A stretch of DNA of 64,000 bases from Homalodisca vitripennis (lineage: Eukaryota; Arthropoda; Insecta; Hemiptera; Cicadellidae): the NCBI RefSeq assembly GCF_021130785.1, contig NW_025776220.1:79158-143157 (forward strand). The letters are read 5' to 3'. The notes under the pieces were generated by a model. The model was not told where the DNA came from and ran no database searches. It worked only from the letters and a program-made list of their open reading frames with translations. Shown in pieces: positions 42,177 to 52,397 of this stretch; within the stretch, counting starts at the first letter, position 1, and each line of letters starts with the position of its first letter. The position numbers and the translations under genes were made by a program.

Positions 42177-42702
42177 CCCTAAAGGACAGGAAAGCTGGTG
42201 TTACTACAACCGTGCAATAGCCGAAAGCGAAATTCCGGGTCCACATGCCTCAAATTTGAATACTGTACATCAATATCACCTACGGTATTAAAACATATTT
42301 TTCCAGTGTCCCAACGCCTAATAACTACGGAACTATTAAAAAGGTGCCAGCAAGGCAAAACCCAAAATGCTAATGAAAGTCTTCATGCTGCTATATAGAA
42401 AAATGCCCTAAAGTTAAAAACGCTTCTAAAAGATTAGTTGAGTTTGCCGCTGCTGAGGCTATTCTTGAATACAATTTTGGCAACAAAGCCCAATCCATTA
42501 TAATGAAAGCTTCAAAAGTATCTCCAGGTAGATCTTCAGATAAAATTATGAGATGCAGAGACAAAAGAAGAGTTTTGCAGTCAAAGAAAAGACTGAGCTT
42601 GAAGTATAAAAAATACCGTCAGCAAGTTAAATTGAAAAAGATGAAAAAGGAAGAAAAGAAATTAAAAAAGAAGGTGTTACCTATGGAGCTGGACTCTTTT
42701 AA
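42177..42702 (+). pseudogene. Kolobok-4 transposase, part after the hAT insertion
   Basis: Resumes with CPKGQESWCYYNRAIAESE (matching CPSGEDSWCFFQRDIA of Kolobok-3), RLITTELLKRCQQGKTQNAN with ESLHAAI (catalytic Glu), and AAAEAILEYNFGNKAQSIIM. A Lys-rich tail and, after a frame change, EGVTYGAGLF with TAA at 42700-42702 follow. The stretch that should lie between 36910 and 42177 (about 45 codons) is missing. Confidence 0.8.
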
Positions 42703-43906
42703 GTGTAAAATATATTTACACTAAAAACAAAAACAATGATTATGTAAATAGTCTTACTTTTCATATATAATAAACATATAAAGTTTTTAACCTTTTCCTG
42801 TAAGTTTGTTTTTTCCGTGTTTTCCAACACGTTTTACAACGTAACTTCTTTATTTATTGCCTAGAGACCTAATATTTTGTACATATGATCTTGAATACAC
42901 CTGTATAGTGCACAAAGTGTAGTATGGGATCAAGTATATTTTAGATTATACTCCTAATATAATTTTTTGAAAAAATTAAAATAAAATGTCACTTAACCTA
43001 TTTTGATAACTACACAAAATTTCATACTACACTTTTTAAGGCTATGTATTAGCTTTAAAACAATATCTAAAAATTTGGAATAGGTGCAATACAAAAGCAG
43101 CTATAGTGTAAAACAAGAATTCTAATTTTCTTGAAAAACCCCTCCCTTTCCCCTGAGAGGGGTGGGAGGGGGTTAATAATATATTTTCTTTAAACCCTGT
43201 CCTAGGGAGACACTTAAATGAACAAAAAGATTAATTAGTGGCAGAAATTAAAAAAACATATGTTTTGGGTACATTGCCCCCTTATACATTTGAAGTTTTA
43301 TGCTAAGTCTTATGACATTGGAGTTATTTGCTGTGAAATTTGTACCATGTTTTGTTACTATAAAATATTCTCTAGTTTAAACTGATTAAAATGGTATGCT
43401 ATACTATGTTATAATTAGAGTTCATTATTTATTTTTTATGAATTGTTAAAAGTTTATCAATAAAACTGCCAAAATCGCTGTATCAGTAAAGGCATTTAAC
43501 CGTATCAGTTCTAGGGTTAGGAGCCTGAGGTCGTGACGTGCATGTTGAGTAAAAACATTCCGCGACGTATCCGCGCTGAAGTGGTATGGATCGAAAGAAC
43601 AAATTCCAGACTTTAATTTCATATAGTATTTTATTGTACTGGCTATACGTTTTGTTTACTGTATATCGATTTTAAACGCCTTTGGCGAGTCGCGATAATA
43701 GAACAGTCGCGGCTTGTTGACAGTGTCCGTAGTCCGCCAACAGCGTTGTTTGTTTGGCTCTATTCGCGTTCTGTTGTTTCTAACACTGGCCTGGCGAGGT
43801 GGCGAACGCATGGCCCGGCTGTCGCTTCGGCGGGGGTCGCAATAGCCCAAACCCCTTTTCCCATAAGGAATTGGGGCTGTATTTTATTAACTTTCTGATA
43901 GCACAA
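42703..43906. other. Kolobok-4 3' flank and LINE-D 5' region; no gene recognised
   Basis: AT-rich to about 43500. No CCCCTTAA end was found for Kolobok-4; a C/G-rich patch (43138-43172) is the only odd segment. From about 43560 the GC content rises, and this is probably the LINE-D 5' UTR. Confidence 0.5.
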
Positions 43907-44304
43907 ATGGCAGGTACAAACGATAAGGATAAATTACCCCAGGAGGGTAGGTCCCTAAGGACTGAATCCCTCCCTTCAGCTTCGGCTGTTGGCCGCTCCA
44001 TGGATTCTGGGGGGAGCAAACATGCGAGGAATGATGTTGAAGGGGATAAGAGAAAGCAAGAATTAGAACGTAGGAAGAAGGAGGAGGAGAAAAGAAGGGC
44101 AGAGATGGAACGAAAGAGGAAAGAGGAAATAGAGAAAGAGAAATATGAAAGAATTGTTGGAAGAACAGAGAAGAAGAAACAGTATAGTCAGATCACTAAT
44201 TCAGGTGGAAAGGTTGCAAGTACCTGAGAGAATGGAAGGAGTTGAGCATAGTATAATACCAAGTGAAGAAGGATAAGGAAACGAAGGAGAGGATGAAGGA
44301 GGAG

Positions 44305-44556
44305 GATGAGGGAGAGTCGGAGGATGAGGGAGAGTCGGAGGATGAGGGAGAGTCGGAGGATGAGGGAGAGTCGGAGGATGAGGGAGAGTCGGAGGATGAG
44401 GGAGAGTCGGAGGATGAGGGAGAGTCGGAGGATGAGGGAGAGTCGGAGGATGAGGGAGAGTCGGAGGCTGAGGGAGAGTCGGAGGCTGAGGGAGAGTCGG
44501 AGGCTGAGGGAGAGTCGGAGGCTGAGGGAGAGTCGGAGGCTGAGGGAGAGTCGGAG
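44305..44556 (+). repeat. 18-bp tandem repeat, 9 + 5 copies
   Basis: Nine identical copies of GATGAGGGAGAGTCGGAG (44305-44466) are followed by five copies differing only by A to C at base 2 (GCTGAGGGAGAGTCGGAG, 44467-44556). They encode DEGESE and AEGESE. Being a multiple of three, the array keeps the ORF1 frame; it is open in several frames on both strands. Confidence 0.95.
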
Positions 44557-45011
44557 GCTGAGAGAAAGAAAAAAGTGAAGCGGAGAGAAGAGAAATAGAG
44601 AGAAGAGCAAGAGAAAGAAGAAGATTTAAGGACGCAAAGGAAAGAGGAGGATTGACTCAGACAGAGTCGGAAACATTAGATTCAGATAAAGAATTCAGTA
44701 GAAAAAGGAAAAGAAGAGAGGTTGTGGATAGCCCGATAGAAGGAGGAGAAAGCGAAGATAATTTGGTGGCCATTGAAGAGACACTGGAGACGATAGACAG
44801 ATGGTTTAAAGCTACCAAAGCAAAAAACCAAGGGCATAAGTACGGCCGTAGAAACTAAATTAATTGGATACTTAAGAGTGATAAAGAATAGTGTGGAGAA
44901 AGAAGAAATGGAGAGAGAGAGAATCAGAGGAAGAATTGAAGGAAGAGAAGAAGTAATAAAGATGATTAGAGAAGTGAGTTTGGAAAATAGAAGAGAAATT
45001 AGAGATGAAGG

Positions 45012-45690
45012 TTTTTTTTTTTTTATATATATATATATAAGGGCATAAAACACGCAGGTTATCAATGCCCGTAGGGTTAACGGACACCTACACTTTAAAA
45101 TATGGTGTCACGTTATCAGTGCAAGGAATAGACAGCGGATTGCTGTGTCAAATAACAGTATCACATTAAGACAATAAGAAAAACAACAGCAGTGAAAGGA
45201 GGACTAAAACTAAATAACAAAAATAGCCGAGAGGCTGTAAAGGGGTCCGGTAGTTAAAATATGTCAGATAAATAATAACGATAATAAATATAACAAAATC
45301 TAATGCTAAAATCAGGTAAGTTAGTAAAGGTAGGGTTGTAAATGGACCCACCCTCACTAATAACAAATAAAATAGAAGGAAAAAATTGCCCGTCTCCTTA
45401 CGTGACACCTACATATTAAGATAGTGGTGTCTCTCGCCTCACAGAAATTTTTAACTGTAAAGGGGCTTACCCTTGATTAAAACACAGAAATTTTCCTAAC
45501 GAAATTTAAAAGATTGCACTTAGGCGGTGCTAGTTAAGAGCCTTAAAACTAAATAACAACTCAGGGGTGAACTGTAAAAGGGCTCACCCTTGCCTAAAAC
45601 TAGCGGCTAAAATGTTTACTAAAACTAATCAGGTACTATAAGACTCATATTCTGGACATTAATTTGGTGCTCTCCAGAAAACTAAAGAGT
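45012..45690 (-). mobile_element. LINE-Z, 5'-truncated LINE 3' end
   Basis: Starts with a poly-T (45012-45024) and a TA run, then the hairpin and UTR shared with LINE-C. It is 5'-truncated in the 3' UTR (no coding remains). A 10-bp TSD, GAGATGAAGG, lies at 45002-45011 and 45691-45700. It is inserted in LINE-D ORF1. Confidence 0.88.
45041..45070 (-). other. 3'-terminal hairpin of LINE-Z
   Basis: Arms GGGCAT (45041-45046) and ATGCCC (45065-45070) enclose an 18-base loop, directly upstream of the A-rich tail (minus strand sense). LINE-C has the same structure with a compensating base-pair change. Confidence 0.6.
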
Positions 45691-45950
45691 GAGATGAAGG
45701 AACCATAATAGGAGAAACAGATGATGAAACGGAAGGAGGGAGAATGACATATGAGGGAAAGTTGAAAGAAGGACTAAAGAAAGAAAAGATACCGAAAGTA
45801 AGTGGAGTAAAGAGAGTGGTAAATGAAGCAAGGATTGTATTGATAAGGAAGGACGGTGCAGAAAGTGAAGCCGTAAAGGAGGATGTTAAAAAAGCAGTTG
45901 ATCCAAGACAACTGGGACTAAGAGTGAAAAGAGTAGGTAAGGTAAGAAAT

Positions 45951-48900
45951 CGTTAGCCTAATTAGCAAAGGTCGTCTCCACTTATTGTAATTTTTGAGAT
46001 TTTGGCCATTGCCATGGTGATATTTTTTTCTCAATGGTCAAGAAAAGGCTGTAACACCAAAAAATCCACAAGTAATAAAATCCTTAATTATCAAAGGTTG
46101 TATCTAGAAGACTCAGTTCAATAATAAGCAACAGCTGTAATTCCTGTAGTCCATGGGAAAATGCCATAGTGATACCAAGAGCAGTGAACAGTGCCTGATG
46201 TACAGGATGTAGTGTAGTTGTTAATAGTGGTTATTTACATTTTATACTGAAATAGTGATACTAAATAATTATAGTAACTCCGTATAAAGTTAGTTTTAAA
46301 ATTAGCGTTTGTTAACGTGGGAAAATAACCCAATTAATTATATCCTTGGAGTTACAGCTTTTCCTTCTTAAGGGTAGTTAAAAGCAAAAGTCGTAACTTC
46401 ACAAACAGCTGCATTTCCATAATAGGCGCACAGTATAAAGAATAAAGAGTATCTATTATTAACGCTTCTGAAAACCAATACATCGTTCTGTGGCAGTTAG
46501 GTCAGATTATTTTATATTCAAAATCGAAGTATGTGTAAATAACGTAACATAGCCTAATTTTACCGCCATAGCGCAATGTTTTAGGTTGTTCAGCTATCGA
46601 TATTTTAATTGTATTGTCTATTGTATTGCCTCCTATGGAAGTGCAGCCTCACAAATTTAGATATTGAGAATATTGTTTAAAATTATACAAATTAAGTTCT
46701 TCAAATTTGTAAGATATCAATGAAAAATTAACTACAGTATTCCCACTGATACCATGGCAACAGTTCTGGTAGGAATCACAAATTTAATACGACGTAAGCC
46801 TACATTATTTCACTATTAACCTAGTGGCAAAGGCTTATAACATTGTCAATTTAAATGTATTAAAGGGGCCTTTATAATGGAGTTACTATGGTCATTTTAT
46901 TTTTGTTATTTTTAGTATGGCTACCAGAAAAGACAAAATAATGAACAAACTCAAAGAAATAAATGATAAAACATTAATCAACAACCCATGTGAAAGTTTC
47001 AATAGAGCAATTCAAGCCAACAACATGCTGGTTATTGATGAAAGTGGGTAACTATTTTACTTTAACCTCGAAAGCAATGGTGTGACAGAAACGCCTAGTT
47101 TAAGTTTGGATCTAAACAATGTTACAGAAGACGTGAACTTGAGTTTAGATTTAAACTCATTTAGTACACATCTATTTAGCTACAGTGACCATTACACTCA
47201 AAACCAAACTAACATTTTACCTAAAGATGTTTCTGCCTGTACTGATAATAATCTAAGTGGACATGATGTAAATAATAAAAATGATAATTTTGTTAGTATT
47301 CCTACAAGTGACGTAGTTGTTAAAGTGACCACGGAAAATAATTCATTTGATTTGCCTGGTGATATCAATATATTAAAGATAATGACAATTCACTTAATCC
47401 ACAGAAGATGGACCTTAACGACCCTGACTATGAGCCTTCTTCTTCGGTTGATTCTGATAGTGAAGGTCCGAGACCAAGATCAAATTCTGATGTTCACAAG
47501 GAAATAACGTCTTTACCCGTAGCTAACGTGACCAAAAAGAAAAAGGCGCAAGCGGCAACATGTGAATGAAGAAGACAGGGCTGTGAATCGTAACAAGTCT
47601 GCTAGAGAAAAAGGAAAACCATACCTAGGAGAGAGTCGTGAAGACGGAAAATGGAAATATGATTTACCACAAAACGAACGAATAATGAAAGAACGCTGTG
47701 AGTGTAAAGTAAAAGATACATCTCAGATACAGTGTAAGATGATCTCAAATGAAAACAGGGAAACCATTTTTAAAAAGTTTTGGAAAATGACTTGGGAAGA
47801 GAAGAAAACTTATTTGGATATGTTGGTTATTGTTCGGCCTACATCAAGAGCATGAGACCGAAAAAACGAAGATACAAGTAGAAGAGAAAGTTCTTATATC
47901 TACTTTCTAGAAAAAAAATCAAGAGAGAGTACGCGTGTGCAAAAGTATGTTCTTAGGTACACTTGGATTAGGAGAAAAAGCAATGTGCAATTGGAAAAAA
48001 TCTAGCATTTGTGGTGAAAGGATTTCTGATGAACTGACATGCCAAGAGGACCAAAATGTAGCTCCTATCCCAAACAGCCAGAGGAAAAAGTATCCGAAAA
48101 TTTCTGAATCAAGAAGGAGTGTCTTTTCTGAATCAAATACAGCTTTAGACTCTTTTTTTTAAAGTTTGGCAAAAATGGAGTCTCATTACTGTAGGAAGAG
48201 CACTTCGAGACAATATTTAGAGTCAGTTTGGACTTTCAAAACAGCAATTATACCGAGAATACTGTCGTTGGTGTACAGAACACAATAATGTAAAACCTCT
48301 GTCTGTTGCAACATTTTTAAAGGCATTCGAGGACAAAAACTTGAGCTTTTTCCAACCGAAAAAGAACGAGTGCGATATATGTGTTGGATTTCGGACAGGA
48401 AATGTAACAGAGGAAATTTACACAGGGCATAGACAGAAAAAGAATGAGGCAAGAGCTGAAAAAGAAAAGGACAAGGAAAGTAAGGAGCATTTAGTTTTTA
48501 CTATGGATTTGCAGTGTGTGTTACTATGCCCAGAGTCCAACGTGTCAAGCCTTTATTACAAAACAAAATTAGCAGTGCACAATCTAACATTTTTCAACTT
48601 GAAAACAAAGGATGTACAATGTTATGTGTGGAAAGAGTCTGAAGGAGGACTAACAGCCAATGAATTCACAACAATAATTTGTGATTTTATTATGAAGCAG
48701 TGCCCTTTGCCCAATAAGTATTATCCTGTATAGCGACGGTTGCACGTATCAAAACCGTAACGCAATTCTATCAAATGGGCTTTTCAACTTAGCTAGGCTG
48801 AAGAACATTAAAATTGAGCAAAAGTACCTAGAAAAAGGTCATACTCAAATGGAAGGCTGATGCCGTCCATTCTCAAATTGAAAGAAACATTAAAAACAAA

Positions 48901-49701
48901 GTGTTCAATGTTCCTGCTGACTATGTTGCAGCTTTCATGTCAGCACGCTCAAAGCCTAACTCTTATTCGGTTGCTTACTTAGAGCACACTTTTCAGAAAC
49001 TACGAAAGCCTAAACAATTTCAAGTCTACAAGACCAGGTAGGAAAGCTGGTGATCCTTGTGTAACTGACATCAGAGCAATCCAATACAACAAAAAAGGAC
49101 TGAAGTACAAACTGAATTTTTCAGAGGAATACAAGGACCTTCCCATCAGATACACATCAAGAATGCCGCCCTTGGAAATTTTTGACGTACCAAAGCTGTA
49201 TAAAGAAAGACCTCCAAGAATTAAGAAAAAACAATTCCTAGTGATTATCATTTATTTTATGATAATTTGCCTTGGGAGTAAAGGACACTAATTGAATGCC
49301 TATTTTTATGAAGTAGTCAATTTTTTTATAGTGCAATAGCCTACGCTGTTTTTTCACTGTGATTAAATAAATATTTTATTACATTTGTATATGGAAATTT
49401 TTTTAACCTTGATAACTTAAAAAATAATTTAATATGTCAGTAACTAATTTTTATTAATTTGAAAACATCGTAACTCCTATTAATTGTATAGTTTTAAAAC
49501 GAAAAGGCTGTAACTCCCAACAATTATGTTAAAAACCTTAAATTTCTAAGAAAGAAAGTAAAAAGTAACATGTGTGTACAAGTTTTAATTCTAAAATAAA
49601 AAAGGTTGTTTTTATTAACATAGTTGTCGTAGAAACAGTTTTTTGGTTGTACTAAAAAGTTTGTCATTTTGGAGTTACGCCCTTTGCACATTAGGCTAAC
49701 G
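45951..49701 (+). mobile_element. Element E: DNA transposon with DUF7869-like transposase, AAAT duplication
   Basis: Inverted ends begin CGTTAGCCTAAT and continue with GCAAAGG after a two-base difference (45951-45971 and 49681-49701). They are flanked by AAAT (45947-45950, 49702-49705). Removing E and one AAAT rejoins LINE-D ORF1 in frame (KVRN|GIMVEV), which proves insertion into that gene and fixes the duplication at four bases. Copies of GTAACTCC in both orientations cluster near both ends. The size is 3751 bp. The coding region has the motifs of the insect QNKN/GHT protein family and no similarity to the other transposases here. The superfamily is unassigned; Sola-type elements also give 4-bp duplications (known), so they are the first comparison. 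Confidence 0.88.
46917..49281 (+). pseudogene. Element E transposase (DUF7869-like), many frameshifts
   Basis: Readable in order: possible first exon MATRKDKIMNKLKEIND (46917). An acidic region DLNDPDYEPSSSVDSDSEGP (47400s), then EKGKPYLGESREDGK, ERCECKVKDTSQIQCKM, RVCKSMFLGTLGLGEKAM (47930s), KMESHYCRKSTSRQYLESVW (48175) and NECDICVGFRTGNVTEE. The catalytic-looking part is VFTMDLQCVLLCPE, GGLTANEFTTIICDFI, YSDGCTYQNRN (48732), YLEKGHTQME (48825), QIERNIKNKVFNVPADYVAA and SYSVAYLEHTF. Later pieces are RPGRKAGDPCVTDIRAIQYN and the end DNLPWE (TAA 49279-49281). Candidate acidic triad: Asp in TMDLQ, Asp in YSDGC and Glu in HTQME. At least eight frame changes or stops. DUF7869 naming is from memory; the transposase role is inferred from the terminal repeats and duplication. 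Confidence 0.75.
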
Positions 49702-50333
49702 AAATGGGATAATGGTGGAAGTGGAGAGTGAGAAAGATATAGAAATACTGATGATTAACGAGAATTTAAGAAGCAAAGGATTAAAGATCGATGAGCCAAA
49801 GAGGAAACTACCAATTTTGATGATATAAGATGTGGAGCAAGGGATGAAAGATGAAGAGATAGTGGAGACCATATACAGGAGTAACATGGAAGAAAGCAAC
49901 ATAAGAAAGGAAGAGTTGGTGAATGAATTTATAATCAAGCACAGGATGAGAAAGAAAGGAGGAGAAGGCAAAGGAGTGAGGCTGTTGGAGAACTTAATAG
50001 TGGAATGCACGGGAAAGATAAGAAACTTCTTAAGACAGAGAGACAGGATTTATATCAATTGAAGCAGTTGCAGAGTAAAGGATTATATTGATATAGTAAG
50101 ATGTTTCCAGTGTAAGAGGTACGGACATGTTGCCAAATATTGTAAAGAAACGGAACCTACTTGCGGGCAATGCAGTGGTAAACACAGCACGAGAGAGTGC
50201 AAGGAGGGAAAAGATAAAATTAGATGTTGTAATTGTGAAAGAGAGGGAAGAGGAGGTGATGGACACACGGTAAGATGGAAGGAGTGTGGAGTCTATGGGA
50301 GAGTCTTAAGAAACCACTTGAGTGGTATCAGTT

Positions 50334-50507
50334 ATGAGAGTTAAAATAGGGCAAATTAATGTTGGAAGAAGCCTGAAGTGGTCGGAAGGAGTAGAAAAAC
50401 AAGTGGCTGAAAAGGATTTGGACATTATATGCATACAAGAACCATACACGGTGAGAGGTAAGGCAAAGTTTGGCGGAGGAGGGAAGAAAGAAGCAAAATT
50501 CCGATGA
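50334..50507 (+). pseudogene. LINE-D ORF2 N-terminal fragment (R1-like endonuclease start)
   Basis: ATG 50334 gives MRVKIGQINVGRSLKWSEG and LDIICIQEPYTVRGKAKFGG, the first part of an EEP endonuclease (QEPY is the R1-group spelling of the catalytic Glu motif). It stops at 50507, and the remainder of the endonuclease and all of the RT are absent, so an internal deletion joins it to the LINE's 3' end. Confidence 0.7.
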
Positions 50508-50698
50508 TCCCAGGCACAAAGGGTGTCTGGGAGAGGGGACACGTGGTAGGAAGAAAATGAAGATGGGAGAAAATGAGGAAGAATAAAACGGGTTCGCGTG
50601 AAAAGCAGCGCCTCTCGAAATAGGCCTTCGGCCTCGCGGAGAGGGGTGGTGGTGGGGCTGCTGGGCTACGGCCCAATAAACCCGTGTTGTTTGTAACA
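50508..50698 (+). other. LINE-D 3' end (probable)
   Basis: GC-rich, with two small stem-loops (AGGCC-TTC-GGCCT near 50620, GGGC-TACG-GCCC near 50665), and ending in a short A-containing tail before piggyBac-5. It fits the 3' UTR of an R1/I-type LINE; no coding. Confidence 0.5.
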
Positions 50699-51456
50699 AT
50701 AAAATGGATTGTTCGAATGGATCTATCTTTACGTTCTATAGATATTAGGGAACTTGTAGCAGATGAAGAATTAAGTGATGTACGTGTTAGTGATTTACAA
50801 GCTGATAATTTCCCCGACGACGACGTTAACCTAGAGGACTTCTCATCCGGAAGCGATGACGTTTATGTGCCTAACCAAGACGATGTTGAAACTTCTGATG
50901 ATGAAAACCAGAGAATTGATGTGAGTGGTAATAATAATTCTAGGCCTAGCACACCTTAGCCTACATGGATGCGTGCTTATCCTCCTGAACCGCCAATTGA
51001 CATTTCAACTGATTTCACAGTTAGGAATCCAGGTGTTCGAAATGGCCCACCTCGAAATAGTGCTCCTATACAATATTTCGTTTTGTTTTTCACTACAGCT
51101 GTGTGGCAATCAATTGTCAGAGAAACCAATGAATATGCTAGAAAATTAATTGAAAAGAAAGGAAGATCTGGTGAAATGAAAACCTTTTCAAGATTACAGG
51201 CATGGATTGATGTTAACAGTTTCGGAATTGAAAAAATATTTTGCTCTACTTATAAATTTGGGATTAGTAAATAAGAACAATTTATCAGACTACTGGTCAA
51301 TAAGTAAACTAGTGTACGCCGAGGACAGCCAGGGTATGACCCCTGGGTTAAAATTAGGTTTATACTTGACCACTTTAATTTTGTCTCTAAGCACCACTTT
51401 GTACCTACACAAAATATTAGCATTGATGAGAGCTTAGTGGGTATGAAAAATAGATG
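50699..51456 (+). pseudogene. piggyBac-5 transposase, part before the pogo insertion
   Basis: An acidic N-terminus from MDLSLRSIDIRELVADEELS through FSSGSDDVYVPNQDD, PEPPIDISTDFTVRNPGVRN, NSAPIQYFVLFFTTAVWQSI, VSELKKYFALLINLGLVNKN and first-Asp motif SIDESLVGMKNRC at the pogo insertion point. A stop near 50959 and frame changes near 51205 and 51340-51420 break it. This is the piggyBac-3 subfamily. Confidence 0.82.
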
Positions 51457-51983
51457 TAGGGTAGAGTCGGGTAAGAATGCGCGGACGGATAAGAAGGCGC
51501 ATAGCTATATTTTTAAGTTGGCAAGCCTGATCAGAGAGAATCTGCTTCCCGCCAATTGGACAGATCACACATACGCCGTTCACAGTGAATAGCCCAGTTT
51601 GCCTGGTTTTACGTTTGTGACAGGTAAGAAATTAGTTTTCGTATTTTCATTGTAATAATATTGTTTTGTTTCTTAGCTATTTGTGTCATTCAGACTAACT
51701 AATGATGACTTTCATTACACACGTTGTGAAAGCCATGTATTCAGCTCTTAAATGATGTAATTTGGAGAGTTACACTCAAAGTGGGCTGGGAAATTTTTTA
51801 GGTTATGTTCATTTTGTGCTGTGCGGGTAAGTTTGCGCATTAATGGGGTGGCCAAGACTGCGCACCATTTGGTGTGCGCAGTCTTAGCCTCCAACTTATT
51901 GTACCTTCATATTCTTTGATTTATTATACTGAATAGGTTTATATGATACTAATCGTGGGTTTTTAGTTCCAGATATAAAGAAT

Positions 51984-52140
51984 GGGGAAATACACCAGGA
52001 AAACTAAGAGAACATTATTCTTCACATAAGACAATTTGAATGAAATAAGGACAAGAATTGCCCAAGTAAAAAGAACGTAAAAGACAAGTGGCTAATCCCT
52101 CGGTATTTTGGAATCTACTCTTCGAAACCGCCTTAAGAAG
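51984..52140 (+). pseudogene. Pogo-like transposase exon 1 (HTH)
   Basis: MGKYTRKTKRTLFF is followed by a stop, then DNLNEIRTRIAQV. After a frame change comes NPSVFWNLLFETALRR in one frame and TLRNRLKK in the correct one, the end of a CENP-B/psq-type helix-turn-helix. It ends AAG|GTAAAATG at 52140. The exon assignment rests on phase-0 splicing to 52398. Confidence 0.65.
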
Positions 52141-52397
52141 GTAAAATGTTGATAAATTGACATACATTTCGGAATGGATTTATTTTTTATGTTGTATTTA
52201 CATATAATTAATGATTTATGGATGGCTAAGTTTGATTCCTAAATGCATTCCGAAATGTACAAAGCTATTATTTATCATATTTGGGTTTAGATTTTTAGGT
52301 AATTGTATAATACATTTCATTAATAGATCTTTTTTCCTTTTCAGACTTAAATAACAAAAAAAATGTTTAGGAGCTATAAGCTGTTTATTTGTTTCAG

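Larger units (their letters stand above)
43907..50330 (+). pseudogene. LINE-D ORF1 (gag-like) split by LINE-Z and element E
   Basis: ATG 43907 (MAGTNDKDKLPQEGRSL) opens a highly charged protein: Lys/Glu-rich coils, the EDEGES repeat (44305-44556) and SRKRKRREVVDS. LINE-Z interrupts it at 45012-45690. It continues MTYEGKLKEGLKKEKIPKVS...GLRVKRVGKVRN and is interrupted by E at 45951-49701. It resumes in frame as GIMVEVESEKDIEILMINEN and ends with zinc knuckles CFQCKRYGHVAKYC, CGQCSGKHSTREC and CCNCEREGRGGDGH (50105-50270). At least four frame changes and a stop are present. Knuckles directly followed by an R1-like endonuclease start place it with R1/I-type LINEs. Confidence 0.8.

Noticed and set aside
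43138..43172. Terminal repeat of Kolobok-4
   Set aside because: C/G-rich, but there is no CCCC followed by TTAA and no matching left end.
43799..43906. N-terminal extension of LINE-D ORF1 (MANAWPGCRFGG...)
   Set aside because: The charged gag-like sequence starts at Met 43907; the upstream part looks like 5' UTR.
44305..44556. CRISPR-like direct repeats
   Set aside because: Units are contiguous with no spacers, coding, and the genome is eukaryotic.
44188..44610. Long Leu/Arg/Ser-rich frame antisense to the 18-bp array
   Set aside because: It is the complement of the 18-bp repeat; all frames stay open because the unit lacks stops on both strands.
45947..45956. TTAG/CTAA as the target duplication of element E
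   Set aside because: These are complements, not direct repeats. They belong to the inverted repeat; the direct repeat is AAAT, confirmed by the restored host frame.
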